From NCBI GenBank assembly GCA_036897095.1, contig JAYMSP010000096.1:1-64000 (forward strand): a stretch of DNA of 64,000 nucleotides, in the 5' to 3' direction. The position numbers and the translations under genes are program-made. Each line of letters begins with the position of its first letter. Position 1 is the stretch's first letter. This document shows positions 1-11,423 of the stretch, in pieces. The DNA comes from Plantago elongata (lineage: Eukaryota; Streptophyta; Magnoliopsida; Lamiales; Plantaginaceae). Below the pieces are notes generated by a model. That model did no database searches and was not told the origin of the DNA. It worked only from the letters and a program-made list of their open reading frames with translations.

Positions 1-2
1 AT

Positions 3-770
3 TTAGGAGCTCTGGATGAAGAAGGCCTCCTTACAAAGTTAGGGAGGAAGATGGCTGAATTTCCTTTGGAACCTCCATTATCTAAGATGCTTCTTGCTAG
101 TGTCGATCTTGGTTGCAGCGATGAGATATTGACCATCATTGCTATGGTTCAGGCAGGGAACATCTTTTACCGGCCAAGGGAAAAGCAAGCTCAGGCAGAC
201 GAGAAAATGGCCAAGTTTTTTCGCCCTGAAGGAGACCATTTTACACTGCTTGCTGTTTATGAGGCTTGGAAAGCGAACAACTTCTCTGGTCCTTGGTGTT
301 TCGACAACTTTGTTCAGTCTCGATCATTGAGGAGGGCTCAAGATGTGAGAAAGCAGCTTCTCTCTATCATGGATAAGTATAAATTGAACGTTGTGAGTGC
401 TGGTAAGAACTCTGTGAGGATTCAGAAAGCTATAGTGGCTGGTTTCTTCTTCCATGCGGCTAGGAAGGATCCACAAGAAGGCTACAAGACGCTTGTGGAA
501 AACCAACCAGTTTACATCTATCCAGGCAGTGCCCTGTACCAAAGACAGCCTGATTGGGTTATTTATCATGAACTAGTGATGACAACTAAAGAATACATGC
601 GTGAGGTAACGGCAGTAGATCCAAAATGGCTTGTAGAACTCGCGCCACGATTCTTCAAGGTTTCGGATCCTACGAGGATGAGCAAGCGCAAGAGGCAAGA
701 GCGCATCGAACCACTCTACGACAGATACAACGAACCAAACTCTTGGCGTCTGAGCAAAAGGCGTGCTTAA
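3..770 (+). CDS. PRP22: DEAH-box pre-mRNA splicing helicase PRP22/DHX8, C-terminal part
   Basis: The reading frame is already open at base 3 and ends at TAA 768-770, giving about 255 residues of the C-terminus; the helicase core lies outside the window. The visible part covers the end of the winged-helix/ratchet region ([18 protein letters not shown]) and the OB-fold ([68 protein letters not shown]), then the basic tail ending RLSKRRA. This order and wording match the DHX8/Prp22 branch better than Prp2, Prp16 or Prp43. The family releases mature mRNA from the spliceosome and proofreads exon ligation in the nucleus; the OB-fold binds RNA and G-patch-type partners. No intron interrupts this part. 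The ATG at base 51 is internal, not the start. The family call is firm; the exact Arabidopsis counterpart is not decided here. Confidence 0.93.
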   Translation, partial: LGALDEEGLLTKLGRKMAEFPLEPPLSKMLLASVDLGCSDEILTIIAMVQAGNIFYRPREKQAQADEKMAKFFRPEGDHFTLLAVYEAWKANNFSGPWCFDNFVQSRSLRRAQDVRKQLLSIMDKYKLNVVSAGKNSVRIQKAIVAGFFFHAARKDPQEGYKTLVENQPVYIYPGSALYQRQPDWVIYHELVMTTKEYMREVTAVDPKWLVELAPRFFKVSDPTRMSKRKRQERIEPLYDRYNEPNSWRLSKRRA

Positions 771-1195
771 TGTAGCTGGTTTTGATGTTGCTTTGCATCA
801 CTGTTATTTTCTGTCTTGTTTCCTGTTATGAAAGATTGTCAAATGTAATTTCTGTTTCGATTCCAGTGTAATTTCTGTCACGATACAAATATACATTCTT
901 GGTTCCTGTTATATAGTCCATATCAACTCTTGTTCCTGTTATGATTCTAAGTACACATTGGTTACAAACATAACTTGGAATATCATGTTCTGTTCATACA
1001 TCATCCATTTTCTGTCTTGTTCGTTTTCAAAAACCTATAAATCAATGTTTAAACGCCAGTAGTTCATATGAGTAATCTGCTGTAAAATACTAGCAAAAAG
1101 TGAAATTGCACATTATTATTTCAGGAATCTAGTAACTATTCAGAAAGGAAATTCATTTCAGGAGCTAAATTAATAGGTAACATGTTATTCATTAG

Positions 1196-1317
1196 AACAT
1201 ATAGACAGGATCATCAAATACCAAAGTGAAAAATCATCAATGCCAAGGAATGATTGATTGAAGAAGACGAACTGATCTTGTCATTTTCTTCTGCTGTTAA
1301 CATCTCCACAAACATAC
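1196..1317. repeat. Direct repeat, copy 1 (about 120 bp)
   Basis: The block starting 'catatagacaggatcatcaa' and ending near 'ctgttaacat' recurs at about 2047-2168 in the same orientation with only a few differences. The copies flank about 730 bp. On the minus strand they could be fragments of one gene's 3' end, duplicated together with the intervening DNA. Confidence 0.8.
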
Positions 1318-1349
1318 AGATCACTGATTGACAAGATTATCTAGCACAT

Positions 1350-1770
1350 TCAATCTACATTGCTCGAGTATTTGCCAGTGTCATATTCCTCAACCTCAAT
1401 GTCACACCGAGACAGCATTTTACCAGTCACTGCAAGGTCCAATTCTCTGCTTGGATCTAGTATGGATGATTTCCAATCTTTCTTGAGTATAACACAATTT
1501 ATAATAATATTCAATTGTCCCGTTGGGTAGACTGTTCATAGCTGGTGTTCAGGGTTCAGCTTTCATGTTACGTTGTGGTTGAGAAGCTGTGAGCCGAACA
1601 AAGAAAAATGCAGGAGTCAGCTTAGTAACATCCTCGTCCATTAAATGAAGTTCTGAGACGACATTATACACGTACCACTTAAATCTTGACTACTGTGAGC
1701 ACCAGTTGGGTTGAAGCCCATGTGAACAATATTATTTAATTCATCCTCCCATGCACGGGATACCTATTAT
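1350..1770 (-). pseudogene. Coding-like fragments of an unrecognised gene
   Basis: Minus-strand translation gives several protein-like pieces in different frames: one around 1770-1670 containing SRAWEDELNNIVHMGF, one around 1680-1555 containing SELHLMDEDVTKLTP, and one around 1500-1357 containing KSSILDPSRELDL and ending in a TGA. A plausible splice acceptor lies before the first piece and a GTACGT donor after it, but the next piece starts too close for a normal intron. The pieces therefore do not assemble cleanly. They may be a decayed gene or exons I cannot connect. No family is recognised, and the signal rests on composition only. Confidence 0.3.
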
Positions 1771-1908
1771 TCCGATAAATGCAGACAAAACTTTAACATG
1801 TACATCATGGAATAGGATAAAGTGAGACCCATGCATGGAGCTAATATTTGCATTCATTCAAATGTTGTTTACTATATAAAATACAAACTTTGTCTCAATA
1901 TGTGAATC

Positions 1909-2045
1909 TAGTGTTTTCAACGGAGAGATTTACTGAATTGAATTTAATTGAAATGAATTGAAGTTATAACTAAATCAAATTGAACTGAATTAAATTTAAG
2001 TATTTAATTAAACTGAACTAAATTGATTTTAAGTTGAAGATAACA
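1909..2045. mobile_element. Degenerate MITE, family A (TAAGGTTGTGTTC termini)
   Basis: A run of 'ttgaactgaattaaa'-type internal repeats ends in 'ttttaagttgaagataacat', matching the right end of the better copy at 5511-5622. The left end ('gtgttttcaacggaga') is a worn version of the family terminus. It abuts the second copy of the 120 bp direct repeat. Confidence 0.55.
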
Positions 2046-2046
2046 T

Positions 2047-2168
2047 GAAGCATATAGATAGGATCATCAAATACCAAAGTGAAGATCATCAATGCCATGG
2101 AATGATTGATTTAAGAAGACGAACCGATCTTGGGTCATTTTCTTCTGCTGTTAACATACCCACAAATG
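2047..2168. repeat. Direct repeat, copy 2 (about 120 bp)
   Basis: This is the second copy of the block at 1196-1317, same orientation, sharing 'atcatcaaataccaaagtga' and 'tcattttcttctgctgttaa'. Confidence 0.8.
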
Positions 2169-2511
2169 TATGTCAACTATTGTTCCTATTATGAATAAAG
2201 TCTGTATATTTTTTTCATTTCTCAAACTACGAAACTTTTCATTACTCTTAGAATAAATAATTACAATAAAACGTAGAAAATTATTAAAAGAAGAAAGTGC
2301 GATCGAGAAAGATTAGCAAAACTGGAAATTACATACGATTACATATGTAGAACCTTAGTACATTATATGATGATAAAATTTTGGGGCTCCTAGATTAGCT
2401 AGTTACATATAGTATTAGCAACAATATAAAAAAAACCTACATTTCTTGTTTTGTTTCTTTTTTGATGGAAAATTGTGTCAAAATTAGTTTAGCCTGAGAA
2501 ATTATGAGGTC

Positions 2512-3221
2512 TTATGGGATATAAGGAACATTCTTGTTATGTATGGGGCGGCGTCTTCTAACTCCGTGATAATCCATTGTGAAATCTTCCGATGACCTGT
2601 AGTTCGCTGCTCCAATCCTTTCCGTCTCTTTTGCTTCCTTCGACGCTTCATGCTTCATCACATTTTTCCCTTCCTTGTGCAGTTTCTCACCTGGATATAA
2701 TTTGAACGTGTTATAGATGGCTAAGACTATGCATGAAGTAATATGAATGTTATATGATTTATACAATATTCGCAATGGCAGAACCTGATGCAGGTTTATA
2801 GAACTTCTCTGGCACAAGATCTTTGTCAGCAAAAGCCTTCACATTTATCAGAAGACAGTTAGTTCACTGATAAAACCTTCACGTTTTACGAATGAAAAAC
2901 AAAACTCATTATTCAAGAAATGCATGCTAAGTTACTAACATTCGTTTCTCCATTGAGTTTCAATTTCCTCGAAAGTGGAAGCATTGTGAACTTGTCACGA
3001 AGAACTGGATGATTGCCTGCAGCACAAGAAACTAACGTGTGAATCTTTGTTCTGTTATATAACCGGGGAAAAAAGGAAAAAAGGAAACGGACACTCAACA
3101 GTAAGGTTCCTGACTTACCATGTTCAGGAGATTCTGGCAAATTCAGTTGAACAGACTCAGACTGAGCTAAAAGAAGGGAAAGAGCAACACAAAATGCAGA
3201 TAACATACTCAACAATTCCAT
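2512..3221 (-). CDS. RGF/GOLVEN/CLEL-type secreted peptide hormone precursor
   Basis: Four exons can be joined with consistent phases: 3221-3119, 3016-2940, 2836-2785 and 2690-2512, giving 136 residues. Residues 1-24 are a signal peptide (MELLSMLSAFCVALSLLLAQ), followed by a variable charged propeptide. Near the C-terminus lies DYHGVRRRRPIHN (residues about 117-129), which matches the 13-residue root meristem growth factor/GOLVEN pattern: sulfated Asp-Tyr at positions 1-2, Pro at 10 and His-Asn at 12-13. Seven residues (KNVPYIP) follow. Family members are secreted, tyrosine-sulfated and perceived by RGI/RGFR receptor kinases to control root meristem activity, gravitropism or lateral roots. 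Splice sites are GT/AG throughout; the second donor (GTTAGT) is the weakest. The Arabidopsis RGF8/GLV6 gene lies in the corresponding chromosomal block, as I recall it, which favours that identity. The RRRR run inside the hormone is notable. Confidence 0.88.
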
Positions 3222-3294
3222 AGGTAGACCAATAGCTTTTTCGAAGTACTTTTCGCTAGGCTTTGCAGATGGAGCTTATAGGAATGAAGTGAGG

Positions 3295-3304
3295 CTATAT
3301 AAAG
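3295..3304 (-). promoter_or_regulatory. Probable TATA box of the RGF-type gene
   Basis: Read on the minus strand this is CTTTATATAG, about 75-83 bases upstream of the ATG at 3221. That would put transcription start near 3265 and leave a 5'UTR of about 45 bases. Confidence 0.5.
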
Positions 3305-4578
3305 AACATTCATACAGAAATTAAGCACAAGTTTCAGAAAACAGAGGGCTAGCTAGTCAATTAGAGAAGAACATACACAAAGCACAAAATTCAGAGTTTC
3401 AAAATAAGTACACCAAATAACATTTCTTTTATGCTTCCAATTTTCGGTACGTTCACATATAACCTTTGGTGGTACCTTCAAGATCATTGTCCCTACCCAC
3501 TGATTTAACACCAAATCTACAATTTGGGATTAATTTGGTGGCTTAGCATGTCTTGATTAATGTCACAGATATCCTTACACTATTAAAGTATCATTCATGA
3601 GAGTTCACCAAGTAAAAGTAATGTATTCGCCCTGCTCGAAACTGTACTATTGTCACCGCCGGATAGCACACTCAGTTGGTACGTTTCCAAACGAGTCTAA
3701 AGAGCACTCATCTCAGCTCAACTCGTTAAAGGTCAAAACGTCTCAATCGAGATTATGTTTGGAGACGCAGTGAATGATTTTGAAATGGTAATACAGTTAC
3801 AGGATTGAAGGATTGATGGAAAAAAGTATAAGTTGGGAATTCTTAAACATCCTGGCCATGTTAAGCTGACAATTACATGCAAAAGTCTGAAACATAATTC
3901 TTCAATGATTTGGATCAGACAAGTCATTAACCAACCAGTTCGCTGGTCAACAGATTCTGATGAAGAGACATGTGTGCATATACATACAATATTCATAACA
4001 AATTCAAAGTTAAAACATTAACAATTTTAAAAGCAATGAATTATTGTACATGAATTAACGTATCACCCGAAAAGAAGTCTATAAGAGCGAGACAATGGTC
4101 GTGACTGTACGTTCACATATACTTCCTATGTCTTAAATTTAACTTTTCGAATTCTATTTCGTTGAGTTCCATCCGATTTATTTTTTTAAACAAAAAATAT
4201 ATCTCATATTTAATATATAATTCACTATATCTAGTACTTTATTAATATTATTTTTAAATTCATATTCAAAACTATTAAAAGTTCAATCTGAATCAGAGGA
4301 AGGGAGTATTTAAGAAGTAAATGGTATATTTGTTTTAATGATTTTCGAAACCAAGAAAAGATTCTTCCTCGATATAAGTAGTTGAAACAAACTCCAAAGT
4401 AGCTTTTCCGTTGTCAGTGAAATATTGCAGCCAGCCAAGTGAAGTAATCAAAAAAACCTAAACTATAGTTTAGTAGTCGTATCGTATCTACTTCAATCTC
4501 TCTCCCCTAAAAGTGTACGTGACACAACAATATTGAGTTAGTCGGTTGTTTCAAGTTCCAAGTGAAATTAAGTCAATT
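3305..4578. other. Intergenic spacer, nothing recognised
   Basis: AT-rich sequence with only short chance frames. It is presumably the upstream region of the RGF-type gene. No RNA gene or clear mobile element is seen. Confidence 0.6.
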
Positions 4579-4816
4579 GGGATGATTTACATAACTCTTA
4601 AATGTTTTAATTTAAATGTCTGAATATTGATGGAATTGTAATGGGATTGTTAACATTATGTTTCGTATAGAATTGTAATTGGATATGGTATTATAGATTT
4701 GGTATATAGGTAGAAAAAAATATTGCTACTATAGAGCCATTTTAATCTTCGACATTTAAATGTCATAACAAATACAAAATTCCCAAGCCATTTGGATGCT
4801 ATTACAATGAACCCCC
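4579..4816. mobile_element. Degenerate PIF/Harbinger-like MITE, family C
   Basis: The internal sequence ('agaattgtaattggatatgg', 'gacatttaaatgtcataaca') lines up along its length with the better copy at 43963-44213. The terminal inverted repeats have worn to 'gggatgattt' and 'aatgaaccccc'. It is older than the other two copies. Confidence 0.65.
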
Positions 4817-5510
4817 GGTCATTTTAAGGCCATTGTTTGATTAGTTAAGTTTCATACTCTGGATCTAGTCAAAGACAGACAAATGTTTGGCTGATGTAGG
4901 ATGTAGATGTTCAAGTTCAACAATAAGCTAGCCACTTGTTGATGTTCTATGTAGCGCGTAGTTGTAGATGTATAAAACAAACCAACGGTTGGGGTTTTCC
5001 TGGGAAGTTCTGCCACCCCACTTTCTGGAGTTCCAGTTCTAACATTTGTGTTCACGAGATGATGACTATTATGCAAGTCGAATCTTATTAAGTATGTGAT
5101 TCAACGTATACTTTAATTCACTGGATAAGATGATTCAAGTTCGAGCTAACTTCGTTGAGCCGAATTAAGTCATCTTTACTAGTACTCGTTTTAATGCATT
5201 CGTATGTATGTTTATTCTTTTACCGAGATTGCACTCATTACAAGTGCTCGAATTTAAGTTTAAATTCAGACTCAACTATTTATCGAGTGTATCAAATCAA
5301 GTTTAAATTGTATTAAGCTCGAATTCAAATCAAATAATTACTTGGTGATAAAATTGCTTCATTTTGACTGATTACACAATCACAATCACTTGGTAGTTTA
5401 TTTTTCTTTCAAAGTTATTTTACAAGACACATAGTATTAAAATTTATTTATTTCAATTTTCAAGTATGGTGGTTACACTAGCGAAAACAGGGGATTTTGA
5501 CGTTGAGGAT
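4817..5510. other. Intergenic spacer with 'gctcgaatt'-type short repeats
   Basis: Around 5130-5340 short motifs such as 'aagttcgagc', 'gagccgaatt' and 'agctcgaatt' recur in both orientations, resembling a worn inverted-repeat element also hinted at around 43500-43620. No gene is seen. Confidence 0.4.
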
Positions 5511-5622
5511 TAAGGTTGTGTTCATTTCAACTGAATTTACTGAATTATACTTAAGTAAGGTATAGATTATAACTAAACTGAGCTGAACTTCAGTGATTTT
5601 CAGTTGAAGAGAACACAACTTA
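5511..5622. mobile_element. MITE, family A, best single copy
   Basis: About 112 bp with terminal inverted repeats: TAAGGTTGTGTTC on the left and GAACACAACTTA on the right, each continuing inward as '..tcaactgaa' and its complement. The interior is made of short 'aactgagctgaacttcag'-type repeats. Flanks suggest a short TA-rich target duplication, so a Tourist/PIF-like origin is possible but unproven. Relatives lie at 1909, 14409-14880 and 15120. Confidence 0.75.
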
Positions 5623-5631
5623 AATGATACT

Positions 5632-7228
5632 TTCTCCGTCCCAGCAAACTTTTTGTCATTTTTACCCGTCCCACCAAACTTCATACATTACTAAAACTAA
5701 AATATTAATACTTATAAGAGTCCTAGAGATTATGAGAGTCTATGAGAGTTCTACACAAATACACAAACATATACAATTATACTCGATTTACCTTATCTCT
5801 AATTTTTGCGGGTCTAACTTTCGGGTTCGGGTTTACGGGGTCTCATCGTGGGTATACGGGTCATATAAATATCCCCTCTTTTCGGGTTTTTCCTCATTTT
5901 CCTTCTTCCTTCTCTCTCTTCCCTCACATCTCTTCCTCCGATGCTCTCTCCGGCCATATCTCCGTCGTCCGGGCACCAATCTTAAATCCGATTGCATATT
6001 TGAGTAGTCGATGACCCGATCTACCTTTCTATCGGTTTCGTTTTTTCATTTGGTCAAATTTCGAAAATGTTGGCCGGAATTCGAAGCTTTTCCGGTCGTC
6101 TTCTCCAGCGAATCTCCGACTACTCCACAAGTCATTACCTTCTTGTGTCCTTCATTTTCAGGTTTATTCTCTCGATTCTTCAATTTTTTCGTTTTTTGTT
6201 TGCTTTTGGTGGTTTTTTGTAATTTCTCGTAGCTGTATAGTTCGTGTGAAATTGTTGATATTTGTACTTTAATTGTTTATGTTATTCCAGTAATTGTCGA
6301 TGTTTGTGTAGTTTCAGTTAGTTTTTTCATTGATTTTATGCATTTGTCGATAGATCTTCATTGTAGCTTTTTATTTTATTTAGGTTTTCACATAATGTAT
6401 GTTTGGTTGTAAATAGATGATGTTGTGGTTTAATCGCTTTATGTCACATTCGTTTTTAATTATCTTTGTTTATGCATGAATTGTGCATGTTTATGTGTAA
6501 ATAGTTGTGTAATTAGTTTTTTTTTGTTTTTCATTTGGTTATGGTGATTTCTAGCTAGTAATTTCTCGTAACAGTATATTTTGTGTGAAATTCTTGATAT
6601 TTAAACTTTAATTGCGTATGTTCGGTTGGTAATTGTTGATGTTTGCATGTTTGAACTCTATTAATGATGTTGAAGCGATTGTTGTCGTTCATGATATGCT
6701 TTTGTTTATGTTGTTTTGGCTGTAGTTGTTGATTGTTAAGTGTAAATTGGTGATGCCTATGTTTATGGTTCATTTTTGCTTTGGTTATTATGTTTCATTT
6801 TGCTTCGATTATTATGTATGAATGGTCTATTTTTATACTGTAATTGTTGATTGTTAAGGGTAAATTGGTGATGCCTATGTTTATGCTTCAATTCTTATGT
6901 ATAAATAACATATGTTTATACTGTAATTGTTTATGTCTATATATGAATTGTTGATGTTGGTTGTTTTTTTGTTGCATATAGTATGTTTCTGTAAAAAAAT
7001 GGTGGTCGGATAATTGATGATAAAGATGGAGGCGTGGATGAAAGAGTTTGAATACAGTGATTCTAAATTTTTTGTATTGTTTCTTATGTAATACATTTAC
7101 CATTAAAAGTATAATTTTTTCCACATTCTCTATTTTTTATCATTACTTTAACTTTTTACATAAAACTACGCGTCAACTCTAATATATGAAGTTTGATGGG
7201 GCAAAATTTGATGGGACGGTGGCAGTAG
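5632..7228. mobile_element. 1.6 kb non-autonomous inverted-repeat element with promoter-like cargo
   Basis: The left end (CTCCGTCCCAGCAAACTT, then CCGTCCCACCAAACTTCAT) is matched in reverse complement at the right end near 7190-7228, where the minus strand reads CCGTCCCATCAAATTTT and CATCAAACTTCATATATTA. The short element at 48005-48251 has the same two ends and only about 250 bp. This long copy carries extra DNA. Around 5862-5990 there is a TATA-like 'catataaatatcccc', a CT-rich leader and an ATG with a frame of about 13 codons. Then follow about 900 bp of imperfect repeats built on 'gtaattgttgatgtt' and 'gtaaattggtgatgcctatg'. The cargo resembles the 5' end and first intron of a host gene, as in Pack-type elements. 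No transposase is seen. The superfamily is uncertain (Stowaway- or Mutator-like). Confidence 0.65.
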
Positions 7229-7967
7229 TTAGCTGGGACGAAACCTAAAATTATCGAAATATTATCTACAATTTCATTATCAAAATTTTAGGATATCCTT
7301 TATGCCCCTTTCTCACTCCGTGATGTCCATCTGTATATAATTGGCAGATTTACTCGGACATGAACATATTTGATCAGTCATTCTCTTGGCACACCAACAA
7401 AACTGATGAATCACTATTACATGAAGCTTGGCTTTTCTGTGAAGGAAAATTACACATACACACCATTGGTTTGTTGCATTCACTATCAACGACCATACTC
7501 CCTAGAGTAGTAGTGGATCTAAATCAACCAACCTGAAGGTTCACCATTATAATGGTGAATGCTACAAACTTAATGATGTTCATGTGATATTCCCTCTCTA
7601 ATAGAAACTTGAACAAATGCAATTTCCAAAATCGCACACGATCTTACTAAACTACAAAAGTAGCGTAATTGTAACATAGTTCGAAAATTTACCATCCCCT
7701 ATACACTAGGACCATTACTTGTAGTATCTTGCAATATGACAACTTAAAAGTGAATAAAATAACTAACGAACAAAGTGCAGAGATATAGACCTGACAACAG
7801 CACATGCATCATCACTATGATAAATTCAGAAAGCAACTCTCAACAAGAACCAACCAGACTACCAGGAAAGGAAAAAAAACCTCTAATGATCAACAAACCG
7901 CGCTACCAATATTCACACGTATAAAATACCCAACCATTAAATTAAATTAAATACCCATCTCTCCCTG
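7229..7967. other. Spacer and probable 3'UTR of the gar2-related gene
   Basis: No coding sequence. The part nearest 7968 is likely the 3'UTR of the minus-strand gene. Confidence 0.6.
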
Positions 7968-10156
7968 TCAAAATTTACAGCAAAGCAAACCCGATCTCCA
8001 TCCCCTGTGTTTCCGGAAATTTCTCCTATCTGCTTTAGCCATTCGCACTGGACTGCTATTCCATTCGTCCTGCAACCTGTAAAATGAGATTCATGAACAG
8101 TTGAACAAAATGCCGCTGTACCTGACCTAGTTGAAAGCTACAAAACAAATCAAAGATAAGAGAGACGTACACAGGGAAAGCGAAAGATCTTCCACTTGTT
8201 GCACTGCCATCAGACCGGAAAGAGACACTCCCAGAATGTGGTACTGGCCCTGAATAAGCAATTCGACCTGCTGCAGAGAAGCTCGCCTCTCCATCACCGG
8301 ATTGCAAGTGGCTGACAAATGGAACATTACCAGAATTCCGTACCTCATGCTTAATTGGCTTTATAGTTTCCCCTTCGTCGTTGTGAGGACTTGGGTCAAC
8401 AAAAGCAATTTCATCAGAGTTTTCAACTTTATCAACAGGAATATTTTCGAGTTTCTGTTTTCCGTTGCTAATTGACTGAACTATGCTAGTTGCAGAGGAA
8501 TCATCAGATTTCTCATCATATGAATTCACAGATTGCTCAGGGGGATTTTCAATGCCATCATCTTTGCTACTACTAGCTAAATCAATTTTGTCCGCATCAT
8601 CTGAAGGACTATCGGCACTGGCATCGTCATGTGAACTCCCTGAGCCAACTGTCTGTTCGATCAGATCCTCTGTTCTCTCAGTTACCTCGGGTGCAGACCC
8701 ATTGAAGTTGAAAGTAATGATTCCATTTTCTACCCGACTGTTGTATAACAAGGAGGTTGGATGGGCACCTTCTTTCGACTCCTCTGCTGGTGATGTAACA
8801 AGACTCCCAGGTACGGGTTTTCCAGAAGAGACCTGCAGAGCAGAATTGGATTTCATATCAACCTCAAATTCGAGATGCATGTCAGTATGTAACTTATCTT
8901 GTGGGACTGGAACTAGGTCATACTTAAAGGAAGTTAGGATTATTCAATCTACAACTATGGTACTATTATCAGCTGGGAATGGGTTGTGAGGTGTGACAGC
9001 AAGTTCTGCTTCAAATCATTGTTTTCTTCATGTTGTGCTGTAGACTATTAGGCTTTGGCTTAACTGATTTTTTAATTCTCAAAGTCAATATAGATTGTAC
9101 TCCAGCTCAACTTGTAACATTATGGGTACAGCTAATATGTAATAGTTGAACAACACAAACCTGATCAGGCAGTTGGTCAACTCTATTCTCTTCACAATCT
9201 AAGGAGTTCATGAAAGATCTGAGGAAGCTCCGTGTACCAAATTCTTGAATAGGGAGTTTTTTATCGATGAACGAATCATCTTTCGGAGCATCAGTCACAG
9301 TATCACCACTTGTACAGCACTTTGCATCACCAGTCTGCTGCTCTGAGTCCTCTGAATCAGCATGTCTAGCAGCATCCTCATGAAGACAGCTTTCCGTTGG
9401 TAATTTTGGCTTCCCCTGAGTATCAAAATTACCACACTGCTCATAATCGATCCCATTTTCATCTTCATTCACCCTACTTTTATTTTCAAGCGGTGGCTTT
9501 GCTAAATCCTGTATGAAAAATTCCATATCAGCACCTATTGCATCCTCAGAACGACTATTTCCACGAGGTTGGAATTCATTATGGTCGGCTTCTTTATGCT
9601 GCTTATAACTTTCAATAGAATTTTTATCCATGACAGACAGGCCATCATCCACGCATATGTCCTTAACAATGTGATAATTAATCTCCTTATAGCAAACCGT
9701 GAACTCTGGCAGTTCACACTCCAAAACATTCTTATCTGTATACATTTTCGTGTCTGGCTCATGCAAGTCTAGATCAGCTATAAATGGGGAACTGGAACCT
9801 CTGGATTCATGATGCTCATCGGCAGTGATTGGACATTCATGCCTTTGCTTCTCTTCCTTGCTATTTGAGTAGGAAGACAATTTAAATTCATCCTCCTCAA
9901 TATCTAGGGAATAAGCCAGTCCATCTGTATTTTCCTGTGCAAGAGAGAATCTATTTCCTTTAGCAAGATCCTCTGTGAAATCATCCACAAAAGGGTTCCA
10001 GTGCCCATCTCCAGCTTTCACTTCAAATGCCAGGGGGCTCGTATCTGTACTAGAACTCTTCAACTGATGAATTTCTTCATTTTCCATGAGAAACGGATTA
10101 GTCTCTTTCTTAAAACTTTCAGCACCATAAAGTACCGAATTTTGGTTTTCCTTCAT
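7968..10156 (-). CDS. Acidic protein related to plant '18S pre-ribosomal assembly protein gar2-related'
   Basis: Three coding exons (10156-9161, 8832-8171, 8076-7968) join in phase to 588 residues. The protein is long, acidic, Ser/Asp/Glu-rich and mostly disordered-looking. Two blocks look conserved: LPEFTVCYKE followed by YHIVKDICVDDG (residues 149-172), and the C-terminus RSFAFPVLQDEWNSSPVRM, ADRRNFRKHRGW and GLLCC. These are the hallmarks I associate with the Arabidopsis At2g03810 family. The 'gar2' label is historical; I see no RNA-binding domain, and a true ribosome role is unproven. The first ATG of the exon is used; the frame upstream of it soon meets a stop, and an acceptor (TTGATGACAG near 10170) lies just before, so a 5'UTR intron of about 1.7 kb is inferred back to 11862. 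It lies two genes from GEK1, as in Arabidopsis apart from the inserted transposase-like gene. Confidence 0.82.
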
Positions 10157-11387
10157 TTTCGGATCTTCTTCAGCTGGGTCAAAGACACTGTCATCAACAA
10201 AATGATTCAGTCATGAGCCAAGACAATAGTTGAACATCTTTCAGATTAGTAAAGTGTAGGGGTATTATTCTTCTCAAGTGATGTAAAGTAGGTAATATAT
10301 GTTTAATCCATAGCATATCCTTTACAGATGAAGAAATGTAAAGGGAACAAATTGTATGACGATTAGGTGAGGCAGAATGACACCAGCACTAGCAGTATAA
10401 TGTGGTGTTCATTATCTTATATTCATCTGGAAACGTCATTCAAAGGAAACATAGCAATTATGAGTGTTTGAAAAACATTTGATTAGGATCACGCACGATA
10501 AAATTGCTTCTACACAACTGAAACTATAGCTGTGCTTGAAGTGTTGGGACACATACAGCCTTGACCAAATTTTGAAAGATAGAAATGTTACCAGGTTTCA
10601 TGCTTCACATCACTAGGGATGCTTTGAAGAATTCTTAACAGTTGTGAAGCAAACATCCACTAGGCCGGTGTATAACTTACTCAATCTGCTTATATTAAGA
10701 ATAAATTCAGTGTTACACAGCGTGAAAACATACTTTCAGCATTTTATAACTAGACCAAAAGGATTCTCAATTTTGAAATCATGAAAAAGAAGAGAAAAAT
10801 CTAAAACAGATGAGCATTTTACGGGAATGAATCCACTCGATCATCACAAAAGACAATATACTGGTCTTAACAAACAAAAACCCCCAGAGAAACAAACTCT
10901 GACAAGCGCGAATAATAACAAGAAAAAATATAATCAAGGTTATGCACCAAGGGTCCAAGGCAACAGAATGAAGTGCAGCTTATTGCAAATAACAGAACAG
11001 CCAATCAATTAATTTTCGGTTCGAAAGATGCAGAATACAACCAATATGATAATGATAATAATGATATTAAAGAAGATCCTACAAGATGAATATTCTCACC
11101 TCCTTCCTTTTGAAGAGTAACAAATAATTCAAAATGACAGAAAGATCAAAGCCAGTTTACAAAAAAGTAATATGCTCAAATGATAGTAGTATAGCAGTGA
11201 AGTAAAATATTGATATGCTGAAAGGAGTAGTGGACAACATAGCAGTAGAAGATTTGGCAGAAAAGGTAGAGTAATAAAACAATAGAATCTGGGTTTTTGT
11301 CTAGAAAGGGTGAGAAGAAGACAAGAAAAAGGTTTAAAACTTTAGAAAACATCCCAACAAACTTTTAACTAAGAGCTAAAATATACA

Positions 11388-11423
11388 TACTACTACTACT
11401 AGTACTACTACTACTACTACTAC
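11388..11423. repeat. Trinucleotide microsatellite (TAC)n, interrupted
   Basis: Runs of 'tactactac' are broken once by 'tagtac'. A separate 'ttttg' run lies at about 11498-11521. Both lie inside the inferred leader intron. Confidence 0.85.

Larger units (their letters stand above)
771..2511. other. Spacer between PRP22 and the RGF gene
   Basis: AT-rich spacer. The first 200 bases are probably the helicase 3'UTR, with repeated 'ttcctgttat' and 'ttctgt' motifs. The rest holds a direct repeat of about 120 bp, one degenerate MITE and a stretch that looks like decayed coding sequence on the minus strand; these have their own entries. No intact gene is seen. Confidence 0.7.

Noticed and set aside
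5624-6232. Overlapping frames of up to 127 codons as a small gene
   Set aside because: They lie within the family B element over its CT-rich leader-like cargo; the translations are low-complexity and unrelated to known proteins.
8483-8989. A 168-codon frame on the plus strand
   Set aside because: It is antisense to a well-supported exon of the gar2-related gene and has no family resemblance.
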